Positions 50,648 through 58,646 of a DNA stretch of 64,000 nucleotides are shown one piece after another. The stretch comes from JADJOY01 sp046331705 [NCBI: bacterium] (GTDB lineage Bacteria > JADJOY01). The notes under the pieces are model-generated. The model searched no databases, was not told the origin of the DNA, and saw nothing but the letters and a program-made list of their open reading frames with translations. Positions within the stretch are counted from its first letter, which is position 1; each line of letters starts with the position of its first letter. The DNA is taken from positions 288,022-352,021 of the forward strand of contig JAXLQJ010000002.1 of the NCBI GenBank assembly GCA_046331705.1, written 5' to 3'. The translations under genes and the position numbers were made by a program.

Positions 50648-53101
50648 ATGAGCCGAGGAGCGCTCGCAGGGATTCGCGTCGTCGAGTTGGGGGAAGGTGT
50701 TTCCGCGGCGTTCTGCGCGCGGCTCTTCGCCGATTACGGCGCGGACGTGATCAAGATCGAGCCGCCGGGGCGCGGTGACGGGACGCGCACCTGGGGCCCG
50801 TTTCCAGCGGACGAGCCGCATCCGGAGCGAAGCGGCACGTTCTTCTTCCTCAACAACGGAAAGCGCAGCGTCGCGCTCGATCTGGGCTCGGCGGCGGATC
50901 GCGAGCGGCTGCTGGCCCTCGTCCGCGACGCCGACGTGGTGATCGAGAACCTGGCACCGGGTGCGTTGGGTGCGCTCGGCCTCGATCACCCGCGGCTCGC
51001 CGCGCTCAACCCGCGGCTGGTGACGATCTCGATCACGCCGTTCGGTCAGAGCGGGCCGTACGCGGGGTGGAAGGGGCTCGACCTCAACGCCTACCACCTC
51101 TCGGGAGCCAGCCATCGCTACTGCGGACGGCCCGGGGAAGCGCCGCTCGAGCACGGCACGTTCGCCGCGGATTTCTTCGGCGCCATGACCGCGGCGTCGT
51201 GGGGGCTCGCGGCGGTGATGGGGCGCGAGCGCGCGGGTGGAGGACAGCACCTCGACGTGTCGAGCGCCGAGGCCATCGCCGCCGCGTTCGTGGGCGGCCA
51301 GAACATCGGCGGCTATGCGCAAGACGGGAAATGGGAGCGGCGCACGGGTGTCGGCATGCCGCTCGGCGCCCCCGCGACGATCCTGCCGTGCGCCGACGGG
51401 CACGTGTGGATGCTGGCGCTCGAGCCGGGCCAGTGGAACGGCTTGGTGAAGGTCATGGGCGAGCCCGAGTGGGCGCAGCTCGACATGTTCCAGGACATGT
51501 TCCAACGCGCCCAGAATGCCGACGTGATCTATCCGTTCATCGACGAGTGGCTCGCGGACAAATCGAAGTTCGACGTGATGGAGCGCTGCCAGGCGGCGGG
51601 CGTGCCCGTGACCGCGGTCTTCCTCGTGGGGGAGGCCGCCGAGCAAGCGCACCTGAAGGCGCGTGGTTATCTGGTCGAGGTCGAGCACCCCGACCTCGGG
51701 CGCGTGCGAACGCTCGGCGCGCCCTTCAAGCTGCCGGCGAGCCCGGGTGGACCGAGCCGGCCGGCGCCGCGCCTCGGCCAGCACACCGGCGAGATCCTCG
51801 GATCCAGCGCTGCGATCGCCGCGGACGCGGCTGCGACCCCGCTCGCCGCATCGTCGAGTGCCGGTGCTACGACGAGTGGACTCACTGCCGAGCTGCCACT
51901 CTCCGGCATCCGCGTCGCGAACTTCGGCTGGGTCTGGGCGGGACCCGTGGTCGGACAAACCCTCGGCTTCCTGGGCGCCGACGTGCTCAAGATCGAATCG
52001 CGCGCCCGCATCGACATGACGCGCCAGCTTCCACCCTTCGGCGAGGGCATCCGCGATCCCAACCGCAGCCTCTCGAATCACGCGTGCTGGGCGGGCCAGG
52101 GAAGCGTCACGCTCAACCTCAAGAAGCCCGAGGCGCGGCAGCTCGCGCTGGACCTCATCGCCACCTGCGACGTGGTGGTCGAGAACTTCGGCCCTGGCGT
52201 CATGAACGAGCTCGACCTCGGCTACGAGACCCTGCGCACGGTCCGTCCCGATCTGGTGATGTTCTCGATGCCCGCCGCGGGCCTCACCGGGCCGCTCAAG
52301 GACATCCGCACGTACGGGCTGAGCCTCACCAGCACCACCGGGCTCGACAGTCTCGTGGGTTACCTCGGCGGGCCGCCCATTCCCGTCGAGAACGCGTTCT
52401 CCGATCCGCTCAACGGCATCTTCGGCGCGTTCGCGATTCTCACGGCACTTCATCACCGGGACGCCACCGGCGAGGGCCAGCACATCGATTACTCGCAGCA
52501 AGAGGCGGTGATGCAGCTCGTCGGTCCTGCGTTCATGGACTGGGAGCTCAACCGCCGCGAGGGCGGCCCGCTCGGCAATCGGCACCCACGTGCGATGGCG
52601 GCGCCGCACGGGGTCTTTCCTTGCGCGGGCGACGACCACTGGATCGCCATCGCGTGCGAGGACGACGGTGCGTGGAAGGCGCTGGTCACGGCGATGGGCT
52701 CGCCAACGTGGGCGACGACCCGTGATCTCGCGTCACTCGCGGGCCGGCTCGCCGCGCTGGAGACGCTGCACGAGGGCATCGCCACGTGGACACGCACGCA
52801 GGAGCACCGCGAGCTCGCGAACGCGCTGCAAGCGCAGGGCGTGGCCGCGACACCGGTGCTGAGCGTCGCCGATCTGCTTCACGATCCCCACCTGAAGGCG
52901 CGCGGAACGTTCGTGAACGTCGTCCATCCGCTCGGCTTCGAGGAGACCATCTACGGCGGCTACGTGAAGATGAGCCGCACTCCAGCAGCGGTCCGCACCG
53001 GCCCCATGCTCGGCCAGGACAACGACCGCGTGTTCCGCGAGATTCTTGGGCTCACGGAAGAGCGCTATCGCGCCCTGGTCGAGAGTCAGGTCATCTTCTG
53101 A
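50648..53101 (+). CDS. Tandem-fused family III CoA-transferase (second copy)
   Basis: An 817-residue protein with two CaiB domains. Domain 1 (about 5-385): IRVVELGEGVSAAFCARLFA, ADVIKIEPPGRGDGTRTWGP, NGKRSVALDLGSAADRERLL. A low-complexity Ala/Ser/Thr linker (about 393-415) leads to domain 2 (about 417-815): IRVANFGWVWAGPVVGQTLG, ADVLKIESRARIDMTRQLPP, GQGSVTLNLKKPEARQLALD. It differs clearly from the 45302-47749 protein in sequence, so it is not a recent duplicate. The family transfers CoA between acids or activates them for racemisation. ATG 50648 has a short GGGG site. Confidence 0.88.
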   Translation: MSRGALAGIRVVELGEGVSAAFCARLFADYGADVIKIEPPGRGDGTRTWGPFPADEPHPERSGTFFFLNNGKRSVALDLGSAADRERLLALVRDADVVIENLAPGALGALGLDHPRLAALNPRLVTISITPFGQSGPYAGWKGLDLNAYHLSGASHRYCGRPGEAPLEHGTFAADFFGAMTAASWGLAAVMGRERAGGGQHLDVSSAEAIAAAFVGGQNIGGYAQDGKWERRTGVGMPLGAPATILPCADGHVWMLALEPGQWNGLVKVMGEPEWAQLDMFQDMFQRAQNADVIYPFIDEWLADKSKFDVMERCQAAGVPVTAVFLVGEAAEQAHLKARGYLVEVEHPDLGRVRTLGAPFKLPASPGGPSRPAPRLGQHTGEILGSSAAIAADAAATPLAASSSAGATTSGLTAELPLSGIRVANFGWVWAGPVVGQTLGFLGADVLKIESRARIDMTRQLPPFGEGIRDPNRSLSNHACWAGQGSVTLNLKKPEARQLALDLIATCDVVVENFGPGVMNELDLGYETLRTVRPDLVMFSMPAAGLTGPLKDIRTYGLSLTSTTGLDSLVGYLGGPPIPVENAFSDPLNGIFGAFAILTALHHRDATGEGQHIDYSQQEAVMQLVGPAFMDWELNRREGGPLGNRHPRAMAAPHGVFPCAGDDHWIAIACEDDGAWKALVTAMGSPTWATTRDLASLAGRLAALETLHEGIATWTRTQEHRELANALQAQGVAATPVLSVADLLHDPHLKARGTFVNVVHPLGFEETIYGGYVKMSRTPAAVRTGPMLGQDNDRVFREILGLTEERYRALVESQVIF

Positions 53102-53140
53102 TTCGGACGCTCGGGGCACCTGCCGCACCCGAACGACGAG

Positions 53141-54880
53141 GTGATCGTGGAAGCCGGTGACAATCCCTGGGAGCGCGAGCTGGTCGACGCCTTCGAGGCG
53201 GGCATTCGTGCCGCCTGGGAGAAGGTGAGCAGCCACCCGTCTGCGCGAGATCCGTATCTGTTTCGCGTGCAGTTCTCGGGCACGTGGCCGGGCTATTTCA
53301 CGGCGAACCTGCTCGCACCACATCTTCTCGGCGAGGTCGCGCGGGCCCGGGCGCGTTCGGGCCGCGTGCCCCTCGAGCTCGCCACCGAAGCGGCGCGATG
53401 GTCGACCTACTGGGATGAGAGGTTCTCCGCCCACCACGAGCTGGACGAGGCCAATCGGCTCGTCCGGGAGCACGCCGAGGCCGAGGCGGAGGCGCGCGAT
53501 CGGGAAGCCGCGGACGACGAGCTGGAAGGGGACGAGGAGGAGGAAGAGGACGAGCCGTTCCACGAATCCGGATTGCCGGCGGGGGAGGCGCGGTTTCTGG
53601 CATGCGCCGCGGAGTCGCTGGCGCGCCTCGACCGCGCGGGGCTCTTCGGCGAGCCGGCGTCACGGAGCCTCGTTCTCGAGGCCAGCAGTGCGGATCGCTC
53701 GGTCGAGCACCGGATCTGGTGGGTGCGCCGCTCGAACTCCTCCGAGTCGACGAAGGGGTTCGAGCGCAGCGTGAAGAGCGCGGAGCAGCTCGAGCGCCTG
53801 CGCCACTCGGCGCGCGCGGACCTCGACAACGACGTGTGGGGGAACGCCGATTCGTTGCGTTCCGGCGAGCGCTTGAGCGACGCCGACGCCACGATCCGGC
53901 TCGTCACCGCGTGGTGCATGGGTGAGATCCACGCGCTGGATCCCGTCGGCGAAGCACGGCTCCTGGAGACGGTGAACGATCGCGATCGGCGCGTGGCCGC
54001 CGCCGCTGCGGCGGCGTGCCTGGCGCGCAGGATCGGCCGCGCGCCGGACCAGCTCGCGCGCTTGCTGCACGATGCGCTCGGTGACGGCGATCGCGAGCTG
54101 CGATCGAGCGTCGTGTGGATGCTGGCCGCCACCCGGCCGATCCCGCTCATCCCCGCCGAGCGTTGTGTGGAGCTGGCGCTTTCGGGCGACGCGGCGCTGC
54201 GTGACGGCGCGATTCTGGCGCTCCTGTGTCATCCACGCGTGCCGTCCGCGGCGGTCGAAGCGCGTGTGCGTGAGCTGGCGGAGAGCGCCGACGAGCCGCT
54301 CGCCGCGCTGGCGGTGGGCATCGCGGCAGCAGGCGAGGGCCACGGAGGTCCCCATCTGGAACGGCTTCGGGCTGCGGCCTATGGAAGCCTGGGTGAGATC
54401 AGCCGCCAGGCACCGTGGATCTTGGCGCAGCTCGCTCGTCACTCGGCGGCTGCGCTCGACGTGTACCTGGGGCTAGCGGCGTCCGGTAAGCGTCCTGGCT
54501 CCGATGGGGACGTCGCGTCGGTGACCGACCGCCGGGCCGGGGCGGCGGAATGGGTGGCGGCGCGGATCTTCGATGCGCGTGCGATCGCCGAGCTCGGCGA
54601 TCTCGATCGGGTGGCCCAGCGCCTCGCGGCGCCGGCCGATGAAGCGTCCGTTCGCGCCACGGCCTTGCTGCTCGGCTCGCCGAACGTCAGCGTGCGACGT
54701 GCGGCGGCCCACAATCTCGCCCGTTCCCTTCACGATCCCTCGTCGGCTCGCGAGGCACTCGCGAACGCGCTGCTGGACACCGACGGCAGCGTTCAGTCGT
54801 GGGCGGGGAAGGCGCTGGCTCGGGTCAGCGTGCCGAGTCCACCGCAGCGGCGGTGGTGGGATCGACTCCGGCGGCATTGA
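53141..54880 (+). CDS. HEAT-repeat-like protein of unknown function
   Basis: A 579-residue cytoplasmic protein. Residues 1-110 form a helical/mixed domain (NPWERELVDAFEAGIRAAWE, YLFRVQFSGTWPGYFTANLL), an acidic tract follows (EGDEEEEEDEP, about 128-142), and from about 255 to 570 helical repeats of roughly 35-40 residues recur (VNDRDRRVAAAAAAACLARR, DGDRELRSSVVWMLAATRPI, SPNVSVRRAAAHNLARSLHD), as in HEAT repeats that bind proteins. GTG 53141 or 53147 starts it, 40 bp after the CoA-transferase. No enzymatic motif. Confidence 0.7.
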   Translation: MIVEAGDNPWERELVDAFEAGIRAAWEKVSSHPSARDPYLFRVQFSGTWPGYFTANLLAPHLLGEVARARARSGRVPLELATEAARWSTYWDERFSAHHELDEANRLVREHAEAEAEARDREAADDELEGDEEEEEDEPFHESGLPAGEARFLACAAESLARLDRAGLFGEPASRSLVLEASSADRSVEHRIWWVRRSNSSESTKGFERSVKSAEQLERLRHSARADLDNDVWGNADSLRSGERLSDADATIRLVTAWCMGEIHALDPVGEARLLETVNDRDRRVAAAAAAACLARRIGRAPDQLARLLHDALGDGDRELRSSVVWMLAATRPIPLIPAERCVELALSGDAALRDGAILALLCHPRVPSAAVEARVRELAESADEPLAALAVGIAAAGEGHGGPHLERLRAAAYGSLGEISRQAPWILAQLARHSAAALDVYLGLAASGKRPGSDGDVASVTDRRAGAAEWVAARIFDARAIAELGDLDRVAQRLAAPADEASVRATALLLGSPNVSVRRAAAHNLARSLHDPSSAREALANALLDTDGSVQSWAGKALARVSVPSPPQRRWWDRLRRH

Positions 54881-54923
54881 GCGCGGTCCGGCGTCACGCG
54901 CGCCGCCGCGCGCTCATCCGGCG

Positions 54924-55907
54924 TCACCGGCCTCGGCGCCCACGCCGCTCTCGGGCTCGGGGATGTCGTTCGGCTCGCGTCGCACGCGGCTCCACGTCCT
55001 GTGCTGCGTAGGCGGCTTTGGCGGTCTCGGCGAGGGTGCGCAGCGCGGCGCCGAGCGGCGAGCGCTTCCGCCACACCAGCGCGACCGTGCGCTTGGGGAC
55101 GGGCTCGGCGAGAGGTCGCAACGCGAGTGTGGCGCGCTTGGTCTCCGTGGGCAGCGCGAGCCGCGGCAGCAGCGTGACACCGGCGCCGCTCGCCACCATC
55201 TGGGCCAACGTCGACAGGCTCGTGGCGCGGAACGCGAGCTCGTGGATGCGCGTGCGCGAGCAATACGCCAGCGCTTGATCACGGAAGCAATGACCGTCGT
55301 CCAGCAGCAGCACGTCCGCTTCACGCAGATCGGCCGCCGTTGCGGGTGCCGTCGTCGAGACCAGGGGATGGCCCGGTGACGCCGCGAGCACGAACGGGTC
55401 CTCCCCGACGCGTGCGTGCTCCACGTCGCCGATGTCGGCCTCGAGCGCCATCAGCGCGGCCTCGAGGCTGCCGGCGTCGAGCTTGGCGAGCAGCGAGTCG
55501 GTCTTGTCCTCGGCCCACATCACGGTGAGTCGCGGGTGAGCGGCTCGCAGCGCTCTCGCGAGCCTGGGCAGGAGGTAGGGCGAGACCGTCGGGATGACGC
55601 CGATCCGAAGCGTGCCGGCGAGCGGATCGCTCGAGCGCCGCGCGCACGCCAAGAGATCGTCGGTCTCCCGCAGGATCGTGCGAGCGCGCTCGAGGATCTC
55701 GCGCGCGGGCTCGGTCACGAGCACGCGCCGCCGGTCGCGCTCGAAGAGCCGAATGCCGATGGCGCGCTCGAGCTCGGCGAGCTGGGCGCTCAACGACGGC
55801 TGCGAGACGTGGCAGCGCTCGGCGGCCTTCCGGAAGCTCAGCGTCTCCGCCACGGCGACCGCGTACTGGAGCTGACGCAGCGTGAAGGGATGCGTGCCGA
55901 AGCTCAT
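54924..55907 (-). CDS. oxyR: LysR-family peroxide sensor OxyR
   Basis: A 327-residue activator. The HTH is at about 10-45 (LRQLQYAVAVAETLSFRKAA, RCHVSQPSLSAQLAELE). The sensing pair is Cys207 and Cys216 in LLLDDGHCFRDQALAYC, nine residues apart as in E. coli OxyR Cys199-Cys208, followed by the conserved FRATSLSTLAQMVASGAGVT block. Peroxide oxidises the pair to a disulfide that switches on antioxidant genes. No katG or ahpC is in the window. It is on the same strand as the diguanylate cyclase upstream (49-bp gap). Confidence 0.93.
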   Translation of the reverse strand: MSFGTHPFTLRQLQYAVAVAETLSFRKAAERCHVSQPSLSAQLAELERAIGIRLFERDRRRVLVTEPAREILERARTILRETDDLLACARRSSDPLAGTLRIGVIPTVSPYLLPRLARALRAAHPRLTVMWAEDKTDSLLAKLDAGSLEAALMALEADIGDVEHARVGEDPFVLAASPGHPLVSTTAPATAADLREADVLLLDDGHCFRDQALAYCSRTRIHELAFRATSLSTLAQMVASGAGVTLLPRLALPTETKRATLALRPLAEPVPKRTVALVWRKRSPLGAALRTLAETAKAAYAAQDVEPRATRAERHPRARERRGRRGR

Positions 55908-55956
55908 CGCGGCGGGATCGCGCGGCACGCGCACGGCGGATGGCGCGCGCAGCTCG

Positions 55957-57237
55957 TCACTGGGGCAGCGTCGCCGTTCCCGGATCGTAGGCGGAGAATC
56001 GATCGCGGCCAGCGCGCTTGGCTGCGTAGAGCGCCTTGTCGGCATGACCCACGAGCGTCGCGGTGTCGCGATCGCTGGCGCTGCGTGCCGTGGCGCCGAT
56101 GCTGATCGTGTAGGACGCGGCGAGATCCTCCTGCCGGTCGCGGGCCGCGGCCACGGCCGCGCGGATGCGCTCGGCGACGTCGCGCGCGCCGGCCACGTCG
56201 TTCTCGGGTAGGAGCACCGCGAACTCGTCGCCACCCAGACGGCCCGCCACGTCACTGCGGCGCAGCACACCGCTCAGGACGCCGCCCAGGTGGACGATGG
56301 CGCGGTCGCCGACGGCGTGTCCGTAGGTGTCGTTGATCGCCTTGAATCGGTCGATGTCGAGGACCAGGATCGCCAGCGGCCGCTGGTAGCGCACGGCTCG
56401 GTCCAGCTCGCGATCGACGGCTTCCAGGAACGCCGCACGATTGAGCAGGCCGGTGAGCGCGTCGGTGGTGGCGAGACGCTCGAGCGCGCGGCCACGAAGG
56501 AAGTGGCTTCGCACCAGGCGATAGATCAGCTCGCCGATGCCGAAGTTGTAGAGCGCGGACATGAAGGTGGTGGCACTGAAGGTGCCGAGGTGCGGATGGT
56601 GCAGGTACTCGGGGTTCGCGGTGAGGTACGCCGCCGTGACCGAGGCCACCACCGCGAGCACCAGCAGCGCACGCGAGCGCCATTCGAGGAGCGCGCAGAG
56701 CGTGAACGCCGGCAGCACGATCGTCTCGTGGATCCACGGCGAGTCGGCGCCCCCCGCGCGCCCGAACCAATAGACGCTGGTCGCGCACAGGCTCACCAGC
56801 ACCAGGCCGTAAGCGTGGGCGCCGAAGCGCGTGCGCGCGGCCCGTCCGAGGAAGACGTACGCGACGGCGGCGAGCGCCACGAAGCCGATGCGCCACTGCT
56901 GCAGCCAGGTTCGGATCTCCGGCTCGTCGCGAAAGAAGACCCAGTCGGTTGGGCCGATCGCGATCGCCAGGCCCGCGGAGAAGACGAGCAGCACCTGCCC
57001 GAAGCGGGCGGTGCCTTCGCTGGCGTAGCGAAGAAACGCGGCGCGATCGTCGGGCTGGCTCGGCGGCTCGGTGCCGACGAGCCCGGCGATGCGCTCACGC
57101 CAGCGCGCCGCGGCGCCGCGCAGGCTCTGCGCGGCCGCCCGCAGTGAACGCTCGAGCCCACGATGCTCGACTCGCCCGAGCGCGCTCGAGGCCGTGCGTT
57201 CGGAACGCGCACCCAGCGTTTCGGCCCGCCCGGTCAT
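55957..57237 (-). CDS. Membrane-bound diguanylate cyclase (GGDEF)
   Basis: A 426-residue protein. The N-terminal about 220 residues hold six hydrophobic helices (FGQVLLVFSAGLAIAIG, IGFVALAAVAYVFLG, AYGLVLVSLCATSVYWF, TLCALLEW, LLVLAVVASVTAAYL and others) as the sensor. The GGDEF domain begins TTDALTGLLNRAAF, has LDIDRFKAINDTYGHAVGD and the active site RLGGDEF. An RxxD product-inhibition site (RRSD) sits five residues before it. It makes cyclic-di-GMP from two GTP. ATG 57237 preferred over 57321. Confidence 0.9.
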   Translation of the reverse strand: MTGRAETLGARSERTASSALGRVEHRGLERSLRAAAQSLRGAAARWRERIAGLVGTEPPSQPDDRAAFLRYASEGTARFGQVLLVFSAGLAIAIGPTDWVFFRDEPEIRTWLQQWRIGFVALAAVAYVFLGRAARTRFGAHAYGLVLVSLCATSVYWFGRAGGADSPWIHETIVLPAFTLCALLEWRSRALLVLAVVASVTAAYLTANPEYLHHPHLGTFSATTFMSALYNFGIGELIYRLVRSHFLRGRALERLATTDALTGLLNRAAFLEAVDRELDRAVRYQRPLAILVLDIDRFKAINDTYGHAVGDRAIVHLGGVLSGVLRRSDVAGRLGGDEFAVLLPENDVAGARDVAERIRAAVAAARDRQEDLAASYTISIGATARSASDRDTATLVGHADKALYAAKRAGRDRFSAYDPGTATLPQ

Positions 57238-57305
57238 GGCCGCCGATCCTATCGAAATCCCGGGCGGGACGGTACGGGCAAGCGCCCGAATCGCTGGGGG
57301 GACGG

Positions 57306-57327
57306 CGCGCGATGGCGCCATCGCGCG
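57306..57327. promoter_or_regulatory. Perfect 22-bp palindrome between cyclase and enoyl-CoA hydratase genes
   Basis: CGCGCGATGGC followed by its exact complement GCCATCGCGCG. A second GC hairpin (CCGCC..GGCGG) lies at about 57337-57348. The site is 28 bp after the enoyl-CoA hydratase stop and about 70 bp before the cyclase start on the same strand. It may be an operator for the cyclase or part of a terminator for the operon ending at 57355. Confidence 0.5.
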
Positions 57328-57354
57328 AACCCGCCCGCCGCCCCGGCGGGGGAA

Positions 57355-58140
57355 TCAGCGGCCCTTGAAATGGGGTGCGCGCTTCTCGAGAAAGGCGCGC
57401 GGACCTTCCTTGGCGTCCTCGGAGTTGAGCACGCGCGGCGCGATGGCCTTCTCCAGGACGAAACCCGATTCCAGCGCGAGCGCCCGCACCGCGATCTCCT
57501 TCGCGGTTCGCACCGCCAGCGGCCCGTTCCTGCAAATCGTCTCGGCCCACTCGACCGCGGTCTCCATGAGCTTGTCGGCGGGCACGATGGCGTTGACGAG
57601 ACCCACGTCGTAGGCACGCTGGGCGCTGATGGGACGCCCCATGAGCAGGAGCTCCATCGCCACCGCCCAGGGGATCTGGCGTGGGATGCGGATGTGCGAG
57701 CCGCCGGCCGGAATGATGCCCACCTTCACCTCGCCGAGGCCGAACGTGGCGTGCTCGGCGGCGATGCGGATGTCGGTGCCGAGCATGAACTCGAGCCCGC
57801 CCGCGATGCAGTGGCCGTTGACGGCGGCGATGATCGGCTTGAACACGTCCGAGAACGGACGCTTGGTGTGGTCGTCGTAGCCCATCTCGTCGCCTTCGGT
57901 GATCTGCGGAATCGCCTCCTTCAAGTCCATGCCCGCCGAGAACGCCTTGGCACCCGCGCCGGTCAGGATCGCCACCCACAGATCGTTGCGGCGCTGGAAC
58001 TCGGCGAAGCTCGCGTCCATGGCGGCGAGCATCTCGCCGGTGAACGAGTTCATCGCCTGGGGACGGTTGATCGTGAAGATGGCGATCTTGCCGCGCTGCT
58101 CGAAGGTGAAGGTGGCGGGAAGCGGGGTCTTGAGGGTCAT
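57355..58140 (-). CDS. Enoyl-CoA hydratase/isomerase (crotonase family)
   Basis: A 261-residue crotonase-fold protein. The oxyanion loops are AFSAGMDLKE and VNGHCIAGGLEFMLGTDIRI; FGLGEVKVGIIPAGGSHIR follows. At the first catalytic Glu position the sequence reads EFMLGTD and at the second GIIPAGG, so activity could be hydratase, isomerase or other crotonase chemistry. Ends EKRAPHFKGR, the usual FLEKR.P.F.G tail. Last gene of the 57-64 kb minus operon, with a 20-nt hairpin between it and the DUF35 gene. Confidence 0.88.
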   Translation of the reverse strand: MTLKTPLPATFTFEQRGKIAIFTINRPQAMNSFTGEMLAAMDASFAEFQRRNDLWVAILTGAGAKAFSAGMDLKEAIPQITEGDEMGYDDHTKRPFSDVFKPIIAAVNGHCIAGGLEFMLGTDIRIAAEHATFGLGEVKVGIIPAGGSHIRIPRQIPWAVAMELLLMGRPISAQRAYDVGLVNAIVPADKLMETAVEWAETICRNGPLAVRTAKEIAVRALALESGFVLEKAIAPRVLNSEDAKEGPRAFLEKRAPHFKGR

Positions 58141-58170
58141 GGTCTCGAGTCTCCGAACGGGAAGGTGGCG

Positions 58171-58190
58171 GGCTGCGGTCCCTCGCAGCC
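58171..58190. repeat. 20-nt hairpin, member A of a dispersed set
   Basis: GGCTGCG-GTCCCT-CGCAGCC: 7-bp perfect stem and 6-nt loop, 31 bp before the start of the enoyl-CoA hydratase gene. It is the exact reverse complement of the hairpin at 61017-61036. Confidence 0.6.
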
Positions 58191-58197
58191 GCCCGGG

Positions 58198-58626
58198 TCA
58201 ATCGGATCGGCGGCGAAAATGGGGAAGGGTGACCTCGGGGGTGACGTCGTCGAAGACCACCTCGAGCGGCATGCCCATCGCGAGCTCGGCTGGCGGTGTG
58301 TCGACCACCTGGCTGACCAGCCGCACGCCCTCCTCGAGCTCGACGACCACGACGGCGTACGGCTGCGCGCTCACCCAGCCGGGATGAAGGGCGCGTTCCA
58401 CGACGCACCAGGTGAAGACGGTGCCGCGGCCGCTGGATCGCGCCCATTCCCACTCGAACGAGCCGCACGCGGCACACATCTCTCGCGGCACGTGGCGCCA
58501 GGTGCCGCAGGTCGTGCATTTCTGGAAACGCAGCTCGCGTTGCTTGGTGAAGCCGTAGAAGTCCTTCGAGAAACCGGTGAGCACCGGCAGCGGTTGCGGC
58601 GGAGTCGCGGGGGTCGAGTCGCTCAT
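58198..58626 (-). CDS. DUF35 / OB-fold Zn-ribbon acyl-CoA-associated protein
   Basis: A 142-residue protein. A rubredoxin-like zinc ribbon uses Cys37, Cys40 (CTTCG), Cys51 and Cys54 (CAACG), then an OB-fold (GRGTVFTWCVVERALHPGWV, YAVVVVELEEGVRLVSQVVD). DUF35 proteins pair with thiolase-like proteins (Ltp2-ChsH2 retroaldolase, acetoacetyl-CoA thiolase-HMGCS complexes) and help bind the acyl-CoA. The thiolase-like gene lies 20 bp upstream, as expected for such partners. Confidence 0.9.
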   Translation of the reverse strand: MSDSTPATPPQPLPVLTGFSKDFYGFTKQRELRFQKCTTCGTWRHVPREMCAACGSFEWEWARSSGRGTVFTWCVVERALHPGWVSAQPYAVVVVELEEGVRLVSQVVDTPPAELAMGMPLEVVFDDVTPEVTLPHFRRRSD

Positions 58627-58646
58627 GTCTCGGATTCCTCGATCGA

